The position numbers and the translations under genes were made by a program. From Actinomyces oris (GTDB lineage: Bacteria > Actinomycetota > Actinomycetes > Actinomycetales > Actinomycetaceae), in contig NZ_MSKL01000029.1 of assembly GCF_001937665.1 (NCBI RefSeq), positions 1 through 64,000 on the forward strand: a stretch of DNA of 64,000 bases, written 5' to 3'. The notes beneath the pieces are model-generated. The model ran no database searches. It saw only the letters and a list, made by a program, of their open reading frames with translations, and was not told the origin of the DNA. Below, piece after piece: positions 53,374 through 61,828 of the stretch; position 1 is the first letter of the stretch, and each line of letters begins with the position of its first letter.

Positions 53374-54420
53374 CTACTGCGCGGTGACGTCCTCGGGACG
53401 GATCGGCTCGGGGACCGGCACTCCCAGAATCCGGGCGGTGTCCTCGATATCGGCGCGCATCTGGACCAGGAGCGCATCGAGCCCGTCGAAGGCGAGCATG
53501 GGGCGCAGGCGCTCCACGAGCTCGATCCCCACCTCCTCGCCGTAGAGGTTGAGGTCGGCACGTCCCAGGACGTGGGCCTCGACGGTGCGTTGGGGGACGT
53601 CGTCGAAGGTGGGATTGGTTCCGATCGAGATGGCGGCGGGCAGCCGCTGGACGTCGCCTTCGTCTGCACAGCCGCGAATCAGCCAGCCGGCGTAGACCCC
53701 GTCGGGCGGCACGACGCCGGCGGTGGCGGCCTCCAGGTTGGCGGTGGGGAACCCGAGCTCGCGGCCGCGGCGCAGGCCTCGCACGACGATGCCGCGCAGC
53801 CGGTGGGGACGACCCAGGACCTGGCTTACCTGCCCCATGTCCCCGTCCTTGAGGCACTGGCGGATCCACGTCGAGGACCAGCGCCGCCCCTCGTCGGAGC
53901 GGATGGTGGAGACGATCTCCACCGCGAAGCCGTCGTCGTGACCGATCTGCTCCAGGGTGGCGGCGTCCCCGGCGTTGTGCCGGCCGAAGCGAACGTCGTC
54001 GCCGACGACGACCGCGCGGGCCCCGAGCAGCTCCTCCAGCCAGGTGCGCACGAAGTCCTGCGGGCTCTGGGCGGCGAAGTCGAGGGTGTAGGTGATGACC
54101 AGGACCGCGTCGAGACCAAGGTCCTTGAGAGAGGCCAGGCGGTCGGTCAGGGAGGCGATGAGGGGCAGGTCGGCCTCGGGCTGGTGGACGCTGCGGGGGT
54201 GGGGGTCGAAGGTGACCGCGACGGCCAGGGGCCGCCGGCCGTCGCCGGCGAGCTCGTCGGCCAGCTCGACGACACGTCCCAGGACCGCCTGATGCCCGCG
54301 GTGGACGCCGTCGAAGATGCCCATCGTGACCACCGCACCCGGTCCTTCCGGAGCGCTCAGGCTCGCTGGCACCTGCTCGGCGCCGTACCAGACCTCCACT
54401 GTCGCTGTTCCTGCTCTCAT
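53374..54420 (-). CDS. ribF: Bifunctional riboflavin kinase/FAD synthetase
   Basis: 348 aa from ATG 54420. A GTG at 54399 (VEVWYG) has a better-placed AGGA and may be the true start. RibF phosphorylates riboflavin to FMN and adenylates it to FAD. VTMGIFDGVHRGHQAVL is the nucleotidyltransferase motif. VTFDPHPRS, VVVGDDVRFGRHN and TWIRQCLKDG belong to the same domain. GRELGFPTANLE, PPDGVYAGW and AISIGTNPTFDD form the kinase domain. Position near rpsO and truB is usual in actinobacteria. Confidence 0.94.
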   Translation of the reverse strand: MRAGTATVEVWYGAEQVPASLSAPEGPGAVVTMGIFDGVHRGHQAVLGRVVELADELAGDGRRPLAVAVTFDPHPRSVHQPEADLPLIASLTDRLASLKDLGLDAVLVITYTLDFAAQSPQDFVRTWLEELLGARAVVVGDDVRFGRHNAGDAATLEQIGHDDGFAVEIVSTIRSDEGRRWSSTWIRQCLKDGDMGQVSQVLGRPHRLRGIVVRGLRRGRELGFPTANLEAATAGVVPPDGVYAGWLIRGCADEGDVQRLPAAISIGTNPTFDDVPQRTVEAHVLGRADLNLYGEEVGIELVERLRPMLAFDGLDALLVQMRADIEDTARILGVPVPEPIRPEDVTAQ

Positions 54421-54562
54421 CGGCCCGTGGGGCGCACCGCGCCCTGTCTGCATCCGCATCCGCACGCTCCCGCCCACCCCGCCGGGTCGGGAGAGGTGCT
54501 TGCGCGGGACAACCCTGCCACGGGGGCGCCGCCGGATGCGAACCAGCCACCCTCGACACGCC

Positions 54563-54591
54563 TTGACGCGTTTCGACCGTCAGTCTATTCT
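54563..54591 (+). promoter_or_regulatory. Promoter of ABC transporter operon
   Basis: TTGACG (54563-54568), 17-nt spacer, TATTCT (54586-54591): a good vegetative promoter. It lies 95 nt upstream of the permease ATG. Confidence 0.7.
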
Positions 54592-54597
54592 CAATAC

Positions 54598-54610
54598 CGA
54601 CTGCCAGTCG
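54598..54610 (+). promoter_or_regulatory. Operator-like palindrome at the transcription start
   Basis: CGACTG-C-CAGTCG is a perfect 13-bp palindrome starting 7 nt after the -10, where the transcript should begin. A half-similar site (CGACCGTCAGTC) lies in the promoter spacer. Binding here would block transcription, as TetR-, PadR- or MarR-type repressors do. No regulator gene is adjacent. Confidence 0.55.
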
Positions 54611-54686
54611 ATTAGCGTTAAGAACCGTTCCCTCACCTGGGAAAGAGCCCGCAAGACCGAGGACAGACTCCAAGGAGGCTGCTGTC

Positions 54687-57017
54687 ATGCTGATGCGACT
54701 TCTCAAGGCGGACCTGGCGCGCGGTGCCGTCGTGGCCGCCACTCTGACCGCCCTCATCGCTTTGGCGGCCACACTGATGTCGGCCGGGACGTCCCTGGTC
54801 GTGGACAGCCTGTCGGCGACGCAACGGCTCTCGCAGCGGGCCAAGCTGCCGGACCTGGTGCAGATGCACTCCGGCCGGATCGACGACCGCGACCTGCAGG
54901 CGATCGAGACGTGGATGCAGGCGCGCAGCGAGGTCACCGACCACGAAGTCATCAAGAGCCTGCCGGTGGCGCGCCAGGAGCTGTCCATCAACGGTGTCAA
55001 CCAGTCCGAGTCCTACAACGAGCCTGCCTTCGTCACCTCCCCCAAGCACCTCGACCTCCTGCTCGACGACGATGGCAACCCCGTCAGCCCGGGGCCGGGA
55101 GAGGTGGTCCTGCCGATCCACTACCGGGCGATCAAGAGCGCCGAGGTCGGTGACACCGTGACCGTCAGCAGCGGCGGCAAGACAACGACCCTGACCGTTG
55201 TGGGATTCGCACGCGACGCCCAGATGAATGCCGCCATGATCCCCTCCAAGCGCCTGGTGGTCTCGCCAGAGGACTTCTCCGCCCTGGAGCAGCAGATCAC
55301 CGAGCCCGAGTACCTCATTGAGATGGCCCTGACCAGCTCCGCCCGTCCCGGCGGCGTCATCGACGCCTACAAGGAGGCGGGTCTGCCCAGTAACGGCATC
55401 AACGTCAACGCCTCGATGATCCAGTTCATGAACTCACTCAACGCCATGCTCATCGTGGCCGTGGCCCTGGTGGTGGCGATCATTCTGGCGGTTGTCGCCG
55501 TCCTCGCCCTGCGCTACACGGTGCTCGCCGCCGTCGAGACGGACCTGGCCCAGATCGCGGTGCTCAAGGCCATCGGGGCACCACTGAGGCGGATACGCCG
55601 CCTCTACGTGGCCAAGTACCTGGCTCTGTCAGCACTGGGGGCGACCCTGGGCTACGTGGCAGGCCAGCCCCTGGCTGCCGCCCTGGAGGCCCCGACGACC
55701 CTCTACCTGGGTCGGCCCCCGACAACCCTGTGGAGCGTGGGACTGCCGATCCTCACGGTGCTGGGTCTGGCACTCGGAGTCATCGGCTTCACCTGGTTGG
55801 CCCTGCGGCGCATCGGCCATATCTCGGCCATCGAGGCCCTGCGCAGCGGCACCAGCGCCTCCCTGCGCCCGCGCCGGCAGCACTGGAGACTGACATCCCT
55901 TCGCCGCCTCCCGGTTCAGGCATGGCTCGGGGCGCGCGAGGCGCTGCGCCCCTCCAATGCCCTGATGCTCGGTGTCCTGGCGCTGTGCACCTTCACCATG
56001 GTGCTGCCGTCGAATGTCTCCTCCACCCTGAACGACCCCCGTGTGGCCACCTACCTGGGGGCCGGTCGGGCCGATCTACGCATCGACGTGCGCGCCGGGG
56101 TCCAGGACCTGGCCGCCGTTGAGAAGGCCGTCGACTCCGACCCTCGCGTCACCCGGCACGCCACCATGCTGCGCCGCAACTACAAGATGTCCACGGCCGC
56201 CGGCGGCTGGGAGACAGCGCTCATCGATATCGGGGACCATGAGGCCTTCCCCATGGAGTACCTCTCCGGGCGCGCTCCCGCCACCGACGACGAGGTCGCC
56301 CTGTCCTACAGCCAGGCCCAGGACGCGGGCGCCAAGGAGGGATCCACGGTCACCGTCAAGACCGCCGACGGCGACAAGGACCTGACGGTCACGGGTGTCT
56401 ACCAGGACATCACCAATAACGGGCACACCGCCAAGGCCACCTTCGACGACGGTACCCCCGCGCTGTGGCAGATCGTCTACGCCGACGCCGGCTCCCCCCA
56501 ACAGGCCAGTGCCCTCGCCAAGCAGCTGAGCGGCCAGTACCCGGGGATCCAGGCGATCAGCATGAATCAGTACGCCGCCCAGTTCTTCGGGGCCACCGGC
56601 TCCCAGGTCCGCGTCGTCACCACGCTGGCCTGCGTCATCGCGCTGGGGCTGTCCTTCCTCATCACGATGCTGTTCACCGTCCTCATCGTCTCACGGGAGC
56701 GGCCTCAGATCGGCGTCCTGATGGCGCTGGGGTGCACCAGGCGGGCCGTTGCGGGGCAGTACCTCATCCGTTTCGGCCTCCTGGCGCTGGTGGGGACCGC
56801 CCTGGGGCTCCTGGGGGCCTCCACTCTGGGCAGCCCCGCGATCGGGACGGTCATGGCCTCGCGCGGAGCCCCCGACCTTCAGCTCCTTCCCAACTGGTGG
56901 CTGGTCGGACTCGTCCTGCCGGGGGCACTGCTGGCCACCGTCGTCGGCGCCGTCGCCCTGGCACTCAGACGCTTGCGCACCATGCCCCTGACCATGACCC
57001 TGACCACCGGCGAGTAA
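54687..57017 (+). CDS. ABC transporter permease with two FtsX-type domains
   Basis: 776 aa, ATG 54687 with AAGGAGG nine bases upstream. The MacB/FtsX-type layout is: a first membrane segment after MLMRLLKADLARG, a large outer domain (~50-250), a three-pass FtsX domain (IVAVALVVAIILAVVAVLALRY and following), a second segment after ARRQH-like linker (ALMLGVLALCTFTMVL), a second outer domain (~455-645), and a final FtsX domain (VTTLACVIALGLSFLITMLF on). Such proteins work with an ATPase in lipid, peptide or antibiotic export, or in mechanotransmission. The ATPase gene starts 11 nt later. Confidence 0.9.
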   Translation: MLMRLLKADLARGAVVAATLTALIALAATLMSAGTSLVVDSLSATQRLSQRAKLPDLVQMHSGRIDDRDLQAIETWMQARSEVTDHEVIKSLPVARQELSINGVNQSESYNEPAFVTSPKHLDLLLDDDGNPVSPGPGEVVLPIHYRAIKSAEVGDTVTVSSGGKTTTLTVVGFARDAQMNAAMIPSKRLVVSPEDFSALEQQITEPEYLIEMALTSSARPGGVIDAYKEAGLPSNGINVNASMIQFMNSLNAMLIVAVALVVAIILAVVAVLALRYTVLAAVETDLAQIAVLKAIGAPLRRIRRLYVAKYLALSALGATLGYVAGQPLAAALEAPTTLYLGRPPTTLWSVGLPILTVLGLALGVIGFTWLALRRIGHISAIEALRSGTSASLRPRRQHWRLTSLRRLPVQAWLGAREALRPSNALMLGVLALCTFTMVLPSNVSSTLNDPRVATYLGAGRADLRIDVRAGVQDLAAVEKAVDSDPRVTRHATMLRRNYKMSTAAGGWETALIDIGDHEAFPMEYLSGRAPATDDEVALSYSQAQDAGAKEGSTVTVKTADGDKDLTVTGVYQDITNNGHTAKATFDDGTPALWQIVYADAGSPQQASALAKQLSGQYPGIQAISMNQYAAQFFGATGSQVRVVTTLACVIALGLSFLITMLFTVLIVSRERPQIGVLMALGCTRRAVAGQYLIRFGLLALVGTALGLLGASTLGSPAIGTVMASRGAPDLQLLPNWWLVGLVLPGALLATVVGAVALALRRLRTMPLTMTLTTGE

Positions 57018-57028
57018 GGAGAGACAGA

Positions 57029-57823
57029 ATGCGCGCCTCCACCCCATCGGGCTCTTCAATGCGCACCGGCTCAGCAGCCGGGCAATCGGCTCTGCGGGCC
57101 CAGCACCTGACCAAGAGCTACCACTCCCCCGTTCTGCGAGACCTCGACCTGGATGTCGCGCAAGGGCAGTTCGTCGCCATCATGGGGCCCTCCGGGTCCG
57201 GGAAGTCCACCCTCCTGCACTGCCTGAGCGGTATGGACCGGCCCGATGCCGGCTCGGTGCTCCTGGGCGGCCAGGACATCACGAGCCTGAGTGAGAAGGA
57301 GCTGGCGGCGCTACGACTGACGCGTTTCGGATTCGTCTTCCAGCAGGCGCACTTCATGACCACCCTGTGCCTGCTGGACAACATCGTCCTGCCCGGGTTC
57401 CTGGCGGGTCTGCGCCCGCGCCCCGAGGTCACGGCGCGCGGAGAGGAGCTGATGGGGCGCATGGGGATCGCCGAGCTGGCCGCCAGCGGCGTCACCGAGG
57501 TCTCCGGAGGCCAGCTGCAGCGCGCCGGCATCTGCCGGGCCCTCATCAACGACCCCGGGATCGTCTTCGCCGACGAGCCCACCGGAGCGCTCAACTCCGC
57601 CACCGCGCTGCAGATCCTCGACCTGCTCGGGGAGATTCACGCCTCGGGAACGACTCTGGTCATGGTCACCCACGACACCCAGGTGGCGGCCCGGGCCGAC
57701 CGCGTCCTGGTGCTCGTGGACGGGCAGATCACGGAGGACCTGGCCCTGGGCCGATACGTGGAGGCTGAGGGGCCCTCACGCCTGACGACGGTCACCGAGG
57801 CCCTCCAGCACCACAGCGTGTGA
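57029..57823 (+). CDS. ABC transporter ATP-binding protein (LolD/MacB type)
   Basis: 264 aa from ATG 57029 with AAGGAGAG upstream. Walker A is GPSGSGKSTLLHCL. The Q-loop region is FGFVFQQAHFM. The ABC signature is VSGGQLQRAGICRAL, with Gly-Gln in place of the more usual Gly-Glu in some members. Walker B is GIVFADEPTGALN, and the switch His is VMVTHDT. A ~30-residue Ser/Gly-rich N-terminus precedes the domain. The partner permease is directly upstream. Exported substrate unknown. Confidence 0.93.
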   Translation: MRASTPSGSSMRTGSAAGQSALRAQHLTKSYHSPVLRDLDLDVAQGQFVAIMGPSGSGKSTLLHCLSGMDRPDAGSVLLGGQDITSLSEKELAALRLTRFGFVFQQAHFMTTLCLLDNIVLPGFLAGLRPRPEVTARGEELMGRMGIAELAASGVTEVSGGQLQRAGICRALINDPGIVFADEPTGALNSATALQILDLLGEIHASGTTLVMVTHDTQVAARADRVLVLVDGQITEDLALGRYVEAEGPSRLTTVTEALQHHSV

Positions 57824-57832
57824 CGGGCCGGT

Positions 57833-58135
57833 TCAGTGGCCTCCGCAGCCGCAGCCGCCACCGCTCGAGGCGGAGGCGGAGACATCGCGCAGGCCCAGCA
57901 GGTTGCCGGCCTTGTGCCCGGGGGTGATGCCCTGCGGCGCGGCCGCCCCCAGCGCCGTCGTCACCGCTGAGGCGATCGCGACGGCGTCGACGTTCTCCGG
58001 GGAGGTCTGTGCGGGCTCCGGCCGGTAGCCCTCTCCCACCGGCTGGGCGACTGCGGGAGCGGCGGCCCGCTCGTCCTGCTCATTGCGCTTGCCGTGCCCG
58101 CCGCATCCGCAGCGGCACCCGCCGGTCTGGCTCAT
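57833..58135 (-). CDS. Small Cys/His protein with CGCGGH at both ends
   Basis: 100 aa from the second of two ATGs (58135), which has better spacing to GAGGAGAC. The first 14 residues are MSQTGGCRCGCGGH and the last nine GGGCGCGGH. Between them is an Ala/Pro-rich stretch with one conserved-looking helix (VDAVAIASAVTTALGAA) and HKAGNLLGLRDVSA. The duplicated Cys-x-Cys-Gly-Gly-His ends suggest binding of a metal. No family could be named. It is on the same strand as truB and converges with the ABC ATPase gene. Confidence 0.75.
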   Translation of the reverse strand: MSQTGGCRCGCGGHGKRNEQDERAAAPAVAQPVGEGYRPEPAQTSPENVDAVAIASAVTTALGAAAPQGITPGHKAGNLLGLRDVSASASSGGGCGCGGH

Positions 58136-58207
58136 CATGTCTCCTCACGGAAAGGTACTCATCGTGTGTGCTCTCGCCGGACGGGCCGGCGGCCCGTTGT
58201 ACGCGTC

Positions 58208-59323
58208 TCAGGCCGGGTCCAGGACCAGCACCGGGCGCGCACGTGGGCCCTGGTGCCTCAACAGTGCCACGAGGCGCCCACTGGGAGCGAATCCGGCCAC
58301 GACGCGTTGCTCGGCTGCCCCTTGGGTGGTCGGCGGTCGCCTGCCGCCGGGGGCCTCGGCCCGCTCCAGGACCCTCGCGTCGAGAGGCTGACCGTAGCGC
58401 AGTGCGCGCGCCTCCTCCTCCGTGAGGACCAGCTGCTCGAAGCAGCGCCGGGCGACCTCCTCCAGCGGGACCGTAGCGACCCCGCGAGGCTCGGTGGCGG
58501 AGGCATCGGCCTCAACCTGCTCGGACAGGTCCTCCAGGGTGCGGGCCTCGTCGATGCCGAAGGGGCCGACTGCGGTGCGCCGCAGCGCGGTCAGATGAGC
58601 CCCGCAGCCCAGTGCCCGCCCCAGGTCCCGGGCCAGGGCGCGCACGTAGGTGCCTGAGGAGCAGGAGACAAGGATGTCGACGTCCACGGCCTCCACCGTG
58701 CCTCCGCCATCGGTCTGGGGACCGTCGACGTCGACGATCGCCTTTCGGGGCCCTCCTGCCAGGCGCAGCTCGTGGATGGTGACAGGCCTGGCCCGCAGCT
58801 CGACGTCCTGCCCGTCTCTGACTCGCTTGTAGGCTCGCACGCCGTCGACCTTGATGGCGGAGACCGCACTGGGCACCTGCTGGATCTGTCCGGTCAACCC
58901 CGTCAGCACCTCCTGGAGGCGGTCCTCGGGAAGGTCGTCGATCCGGCAGCCGCGGGCTTGGGTGATCTCCCCGTCGGCATCCTCCGTCGTGGTCTCCGCC
59001 CCCAGACGGATGGTGGCCTCGTAGGTCTTGTCAGCCCCCACCAGGTAGGTGAGGAACCGAGTGGCGCGCCCGATGCCCAGCAGCAGCAGGCCGGTGGCCA
59101 TGGGGTCGAGGGTTCCGGCATGCCCCACCTTGCGGGTGGCGGCCAGGCGGCGGGTGGCGCCGACGACGTCGTGGCTGGTCAGCCCTTGGGGCTTGTCCAC
59201 CACAAGGATCCCGTCGGAGGCCGGGACGGCACCGCGAGCGACGTCGGGGCGACGACGTACGCGGTCGTGGCCGCTATCGCGACCGGACAGCCCCACCGGC
59301 TCAGCCCACTCGGAGGCGTTCAC
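58208..59323 (-). CDS. truB: tRNA pseudouridine(55) synthase
   Basis: 371 aa, GTG start 59323 that overlaps the rbfA stop as GTGA. TruB makes pseudouridine 55 in the tRNA T-loop. [17 protein letters not shown] and [16 protein letters not shown] (catalytic Asp73) are the family blocks, with [20 protein letters not shown] and [16 protein letters not shown] further on. The first ~35 residues are not conserved. The C-terminal ~50 residues form an actinobacterial extension (PUA-like region, [15 protein letters not shown]). Confidence 0.95.
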   Translation of the reverse strand: MNASEWAEPVGLSGRDSGHDRVRRRPDVARGAVPASDGILVVDKPQGLTSHDVVGATRRLAATRKVGHAGTLDPMATGLLLLGIGRATRFLTYLVGADKTYEATIRLGAETTTEDADGEITQARGCRIDDLPEDRLQEVLTGLTGQIQQVPSAVSAIKVDGVRAYKRVRDGQDVELRARPVTIHELRLAGGPRKAIVDVDGPQTDGGGTVEAVDVDILVSCSSGTYVRALARDLGRALGCGAHLTALRRTAVGPFGIDEARTLEDLSEQVEADASATEPRGVATVPLEEVARRCFEQLVLTEEEARALRYGQPLDARVLERAEAPGGRRPPTTQGAAEQRVVAGFAPSGRLVALLRHQGPRARPVLVLDPA

Positions 59324-59808
59324 AGGCCCTCGGCATCCGTTGCGGATTCCTGATCGGTCTCCTCGGCCTCCGGGGCGCCGTCCTCGGTCTGCTCGTCATG
59401 ACGGTAGGGGTCGGCGTCACCGGCGTAGGTGGCCCCCTCAGCGACCTTGGCGATCTGAGCGTCACGCACCCGGGCCTGAGCCAGGGCGTCCTCCAGGGTC
59501 TTGGCGGTGGTGGGAAGGGCGTCGAGCTGGAAGGACAGTGAGGGGGTCAGGCGGATACCGAGGGCCTTGCCCACCTCGGAGCGGATGAGTCCCTTGGCTG
59601 AGCGCAGCGCCTTGGCCGTCTCCTCGCGCTCCTCATCGCTGCCGTAGACGGTGTAGAAGATGGTCGCCTGCTGCAGGTCGCCGGTGACACGGACGTCGGT
59701 GACGGTGACGAAACCCAGGCGCGGATCCTTGATACGCCCCTGAAGGAGGCGGGCGACGGTCTCATGAATGCGGTCGGCGACCTTGCGGGCGCGGGCGGCG
59801 TCGGCCAT
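59320..59808 (-). CDS. rbfA: Ribosome-binding factor A
   Basis: 162 aa, ATG 59808. RbfA helps mature the 16S rRNA 5' end and cold adaptation. [40 protein letters not shown], read in parts as [24 protein letters not shown] and ATIFYTVYG, and [20 protein letters not shown] are the family blocks. The C-terminal ~45 residues are acidic (Glu/Asp/Gln-rich), as often in actinobacteria. Coupled to truB by a 4-nt overlap. Confidence 0.95.
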   Translation of the reverse strand: MADAARARKVADRIHETVARLLQGRIKDPRLGFVTVTDVRVTGDLQQATIFYTVYGSDEEREETAKALRSAKGLIRSEVGKALGIRLTPSLSFQLDALPTTAKTLEDALAQARVRDAQIAKVAEGATYAGDADPYRHDEQTEDGAPEAEETDQESATDAEGL

Positions 59809-60007
59809 GGCGGGGCTCCTTCACGTGCGGGGGCCGGGTCTGTGAGGCCCAGGACTGAGCGATCGGGACCGATCTCGGCGCGCCGTCCTCACCCGCGAAA
59901 GAGCGAGACCTTCCGAGGCAGTCCAGTGCGCCTCACTATGCTACGCGGAGCAGCGACGCGGCCACCGCCGCCATCCCCGAGCGCGAACGGATCAGGAACA
60001 GATCACA

Positions 60008-61054
60008 ATGAGCTCCTCCCCCAGTGCATCCTCCTTGGAACCTGAAGCCTCCGCGACGCCGGGCTCTCCGGCAGGCGCCCGGGGGCCCGCGTCGGCCTCC
60101 GGGGTGCTTGACGGTACCGGGATGGCCCTGGTCATCGGCTGCTACACCCTCTGGGGCGCCTTCCCTCTCTACTTCCACCTGTTGTCCGCGGCCGGCAGTG
60201 TGGAGATCATCGGTCACCGGATCGTGTGGACCCTGGGCACCTGTCTGACGCTCATCGTCGCGCGCCGCCGTTGGGCAAGCCTTGCCCGCGTCTGCCGCAC
60301 GCCCCGACTGCTGGGGGCGCTGACCGCCTGCGGACTCCTGGTGTCGGTCAACTGGCTCGTCTACGTCTACGGCGTCAACACCGCACGCACGGCCGACGCG
60401 GCCCTGGGCTACTTCATCAACCCGCTGGTGACGGTGGCACTGGCCTCGCTGGTGCTGCGCGAGCGCCTGCGGCCGGCGCACCGGGTCTCGCTCGCGCTGG
60501 CGGGCGTCGCCGTGGCCCTCCTGGTGGTGCTCCAGGGCTCGTTGCCGTGGATCTCCCTGGTACTGGCCTTCTCCTTCGCCCTGTACGGACTGGTCAAGAA
60601 GAGGATCGGCCCCGAGGTGGACGCTCTGAGCGGGCTTGCGGTGGAGAGCGCCGTCGTGTCTCCCCTCGCGCTCGCCTACCTGGGTCACATGGCCTGGCAG
60701 GGGCAGTCGGTCTGGCAGGCCCCCGACCAGGGCTGGCAGATCATGGCGCTGCTCGTGGTGGCCGGCCCGGTCACGGCCGTGCCCCTGCTGCTCTTCGCAG
60801 CAGGGACCAGGCGGGTGCCGTTGTCGGTGGTGGGAATGAGTCAGTACATCGCGCCGACCATCCAGTTCCTGCTGGCCTGGGGCGCCTTCCATGAGCGGAT
60901 CCTGCCGGCCCGCTGGGCGGCCATGGTGCTGGTGTGGGCGGCGGTTGCGGTCTTCATCGGTGACGCGGTGCGCCAGCTCATTCGCCGTCCTCGTCCTCGT
61001 CAGCGTCCGGCAGAGCGACCTGGGAGCCGAAGCGCTCCAGGAGCGGGCCGATGA
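60008..61054 (+). CDS. rarD: EamA/RarD-family transporter
   Basis: 348 aa, ATG 60008. Ten membrane segments of the drug/metabolite transporter superfamily. GMALVIGCYTLWGAFPLYF and EIIGHRIVWTL are RarD marks, with NWLVYVYGVNTARTADAALGYFINPLV and YIAPTIQFLLAW also typical. RarD is named for a chloramphenicol-sensitive phenotype and its substrate is unknown. The basic C-terminal ~30 residues are encoded in the same DNA as the 3' end of the SPFH gene on the other strand (77-nt overlap). Confidence 0.9.
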   Translation: MSSSPSASSLEPEASATPGSPAGARGPASASGVLDGTGMALVIGCYTLWGAFPLYFHLLSAAGSVEIIGHRIVWTLGTCLTLIVARRRWASLARVCRTPRLLGALTACGLLVSVNWLVYVYGVNTARTADAALGYFINPLVTVALASLVLRERLRPAHRVSLALAGVAVALLVVLQGSLPWISLVLAFSFALYGLVKKRIGPEVDALSGLAVESAVVSPLALAYLGHMAWQGQSVWQAPDQGWQIMALLVVAGPVTAVPLLLFAAGTRRVPLSVVGMSQYIAPTIQFLLAWGAFHERILPARWAAMVLVWAAVAVFIGDAVRQLIRRPRPRQRPAERPGSRSAPGAGR

Positions 61055-61778
61055 TGTCCATCGGCAAAGGGAAGACAACCGTGGAGTTCTGGTCGGCGCC
61101 GAGTTCCAGAAGGGTCTGCAGGTAGCGCAGCTGGAGGGAGGCCGGGGACTTGGAGAGTGTGTCCGCCGCCTGGCGCAGCTCCTCGGAGGCCTGGAGCTCA
61201 CCGCGGGCATTGATGATCTTGGCGCGGCGCTCGCGCTCGGCCTCGGCACCGCGGGCCATGGCCCGCTGCATCTGCTCGGGGATCTCCACGTCCTTGATCT
61301 CGACGACGCTGACCTCCACGCCCCAGGGCTCGGTGAGCTTCTCGATGATGTCGCGCAGGTCGGCGTTCAGGGCGCTGCGGTGGGCGAGCACGGTGTCCAG
61401 GTCGACCCGGCCCAGGACGGATCTCAGTGTGGTCTGCGCGATCTGGGAGGTGGCGATCGCGTAGTTCTCCACTGCCATGACGGCTTTGACAGGGTCGGTG
61501 ACGTTGAACAGGACGACGGCGTTGACGCGCGCCGGCACATTGTCCTCAGTGATGACCTCCTGGGGCGGAATGGTCAGGGTGACCACTCGGGTGTCGACCC
61601 GCACCAGGCGCTCGAGGAAGGGGACGACCAGATGCAGACCGGGTTCGTAGACGGGTCGTAGTCGCCCCAGCCTGAAGACGATGCCCCGCTCGTACTGGGT
61701 GATGATCTTGAGAGATAGTGCCAGGGCGAGTAGGACGAGGACGGCCAGGGCCACGATGGCGGTGGTGAGAGTAGTCAT
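60978..61778 (-). CDS. SPFH/band-7 protein (slipin/stomatin-like)
   Basis: 266 aa, ATG 61778. An N-terminal membrane segment (AIVALAVLVLLALALSLKIITQYERGIVFRLG region) is followed by the band-7 domain: YEPGLHLVVPFLERLVRVDTR, VTLTIPPQEVITEDNVPARVNAVV, and a coiled C-terminal half (AEAERERRAKIINARGE). SPFH proteins form membrane microdomain scaffolds, often with an NfeD-type partner, not seen here. The last residues are acidic (DADEDEDGE). It converges with rarD, with overlap. Confidence 0.92.
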   Translation of the reverse strand: MTTLTTAIVALAVLVLLALALSLKIITQYERGIVFRLGRLRPVYEPGLHLVVPFLERLVRVDTRVVTLTIPPQEVITEDNVPARVNAVVLFNVTDPVKAVMAVENYAIATSQIAQTTLRSVLGRVDLDTVLAHRSALNADLRDIIEKLTEPWGVEVSVVEIKDVEIPEQMQRAMARGAEAERERRAKIINARGELQASEELRQAADTLSKSPASLQLRYLQTLLELGADQNSTVVFPLPMDIIGPLLERFGSQVALPDADEDEDGE

Positions 61779-61828
61779 GGAGGGTCCTTCAGGAGGGTGA
61801 GTCGAAGCGGCTCAGTGGTGGGGCCGGA

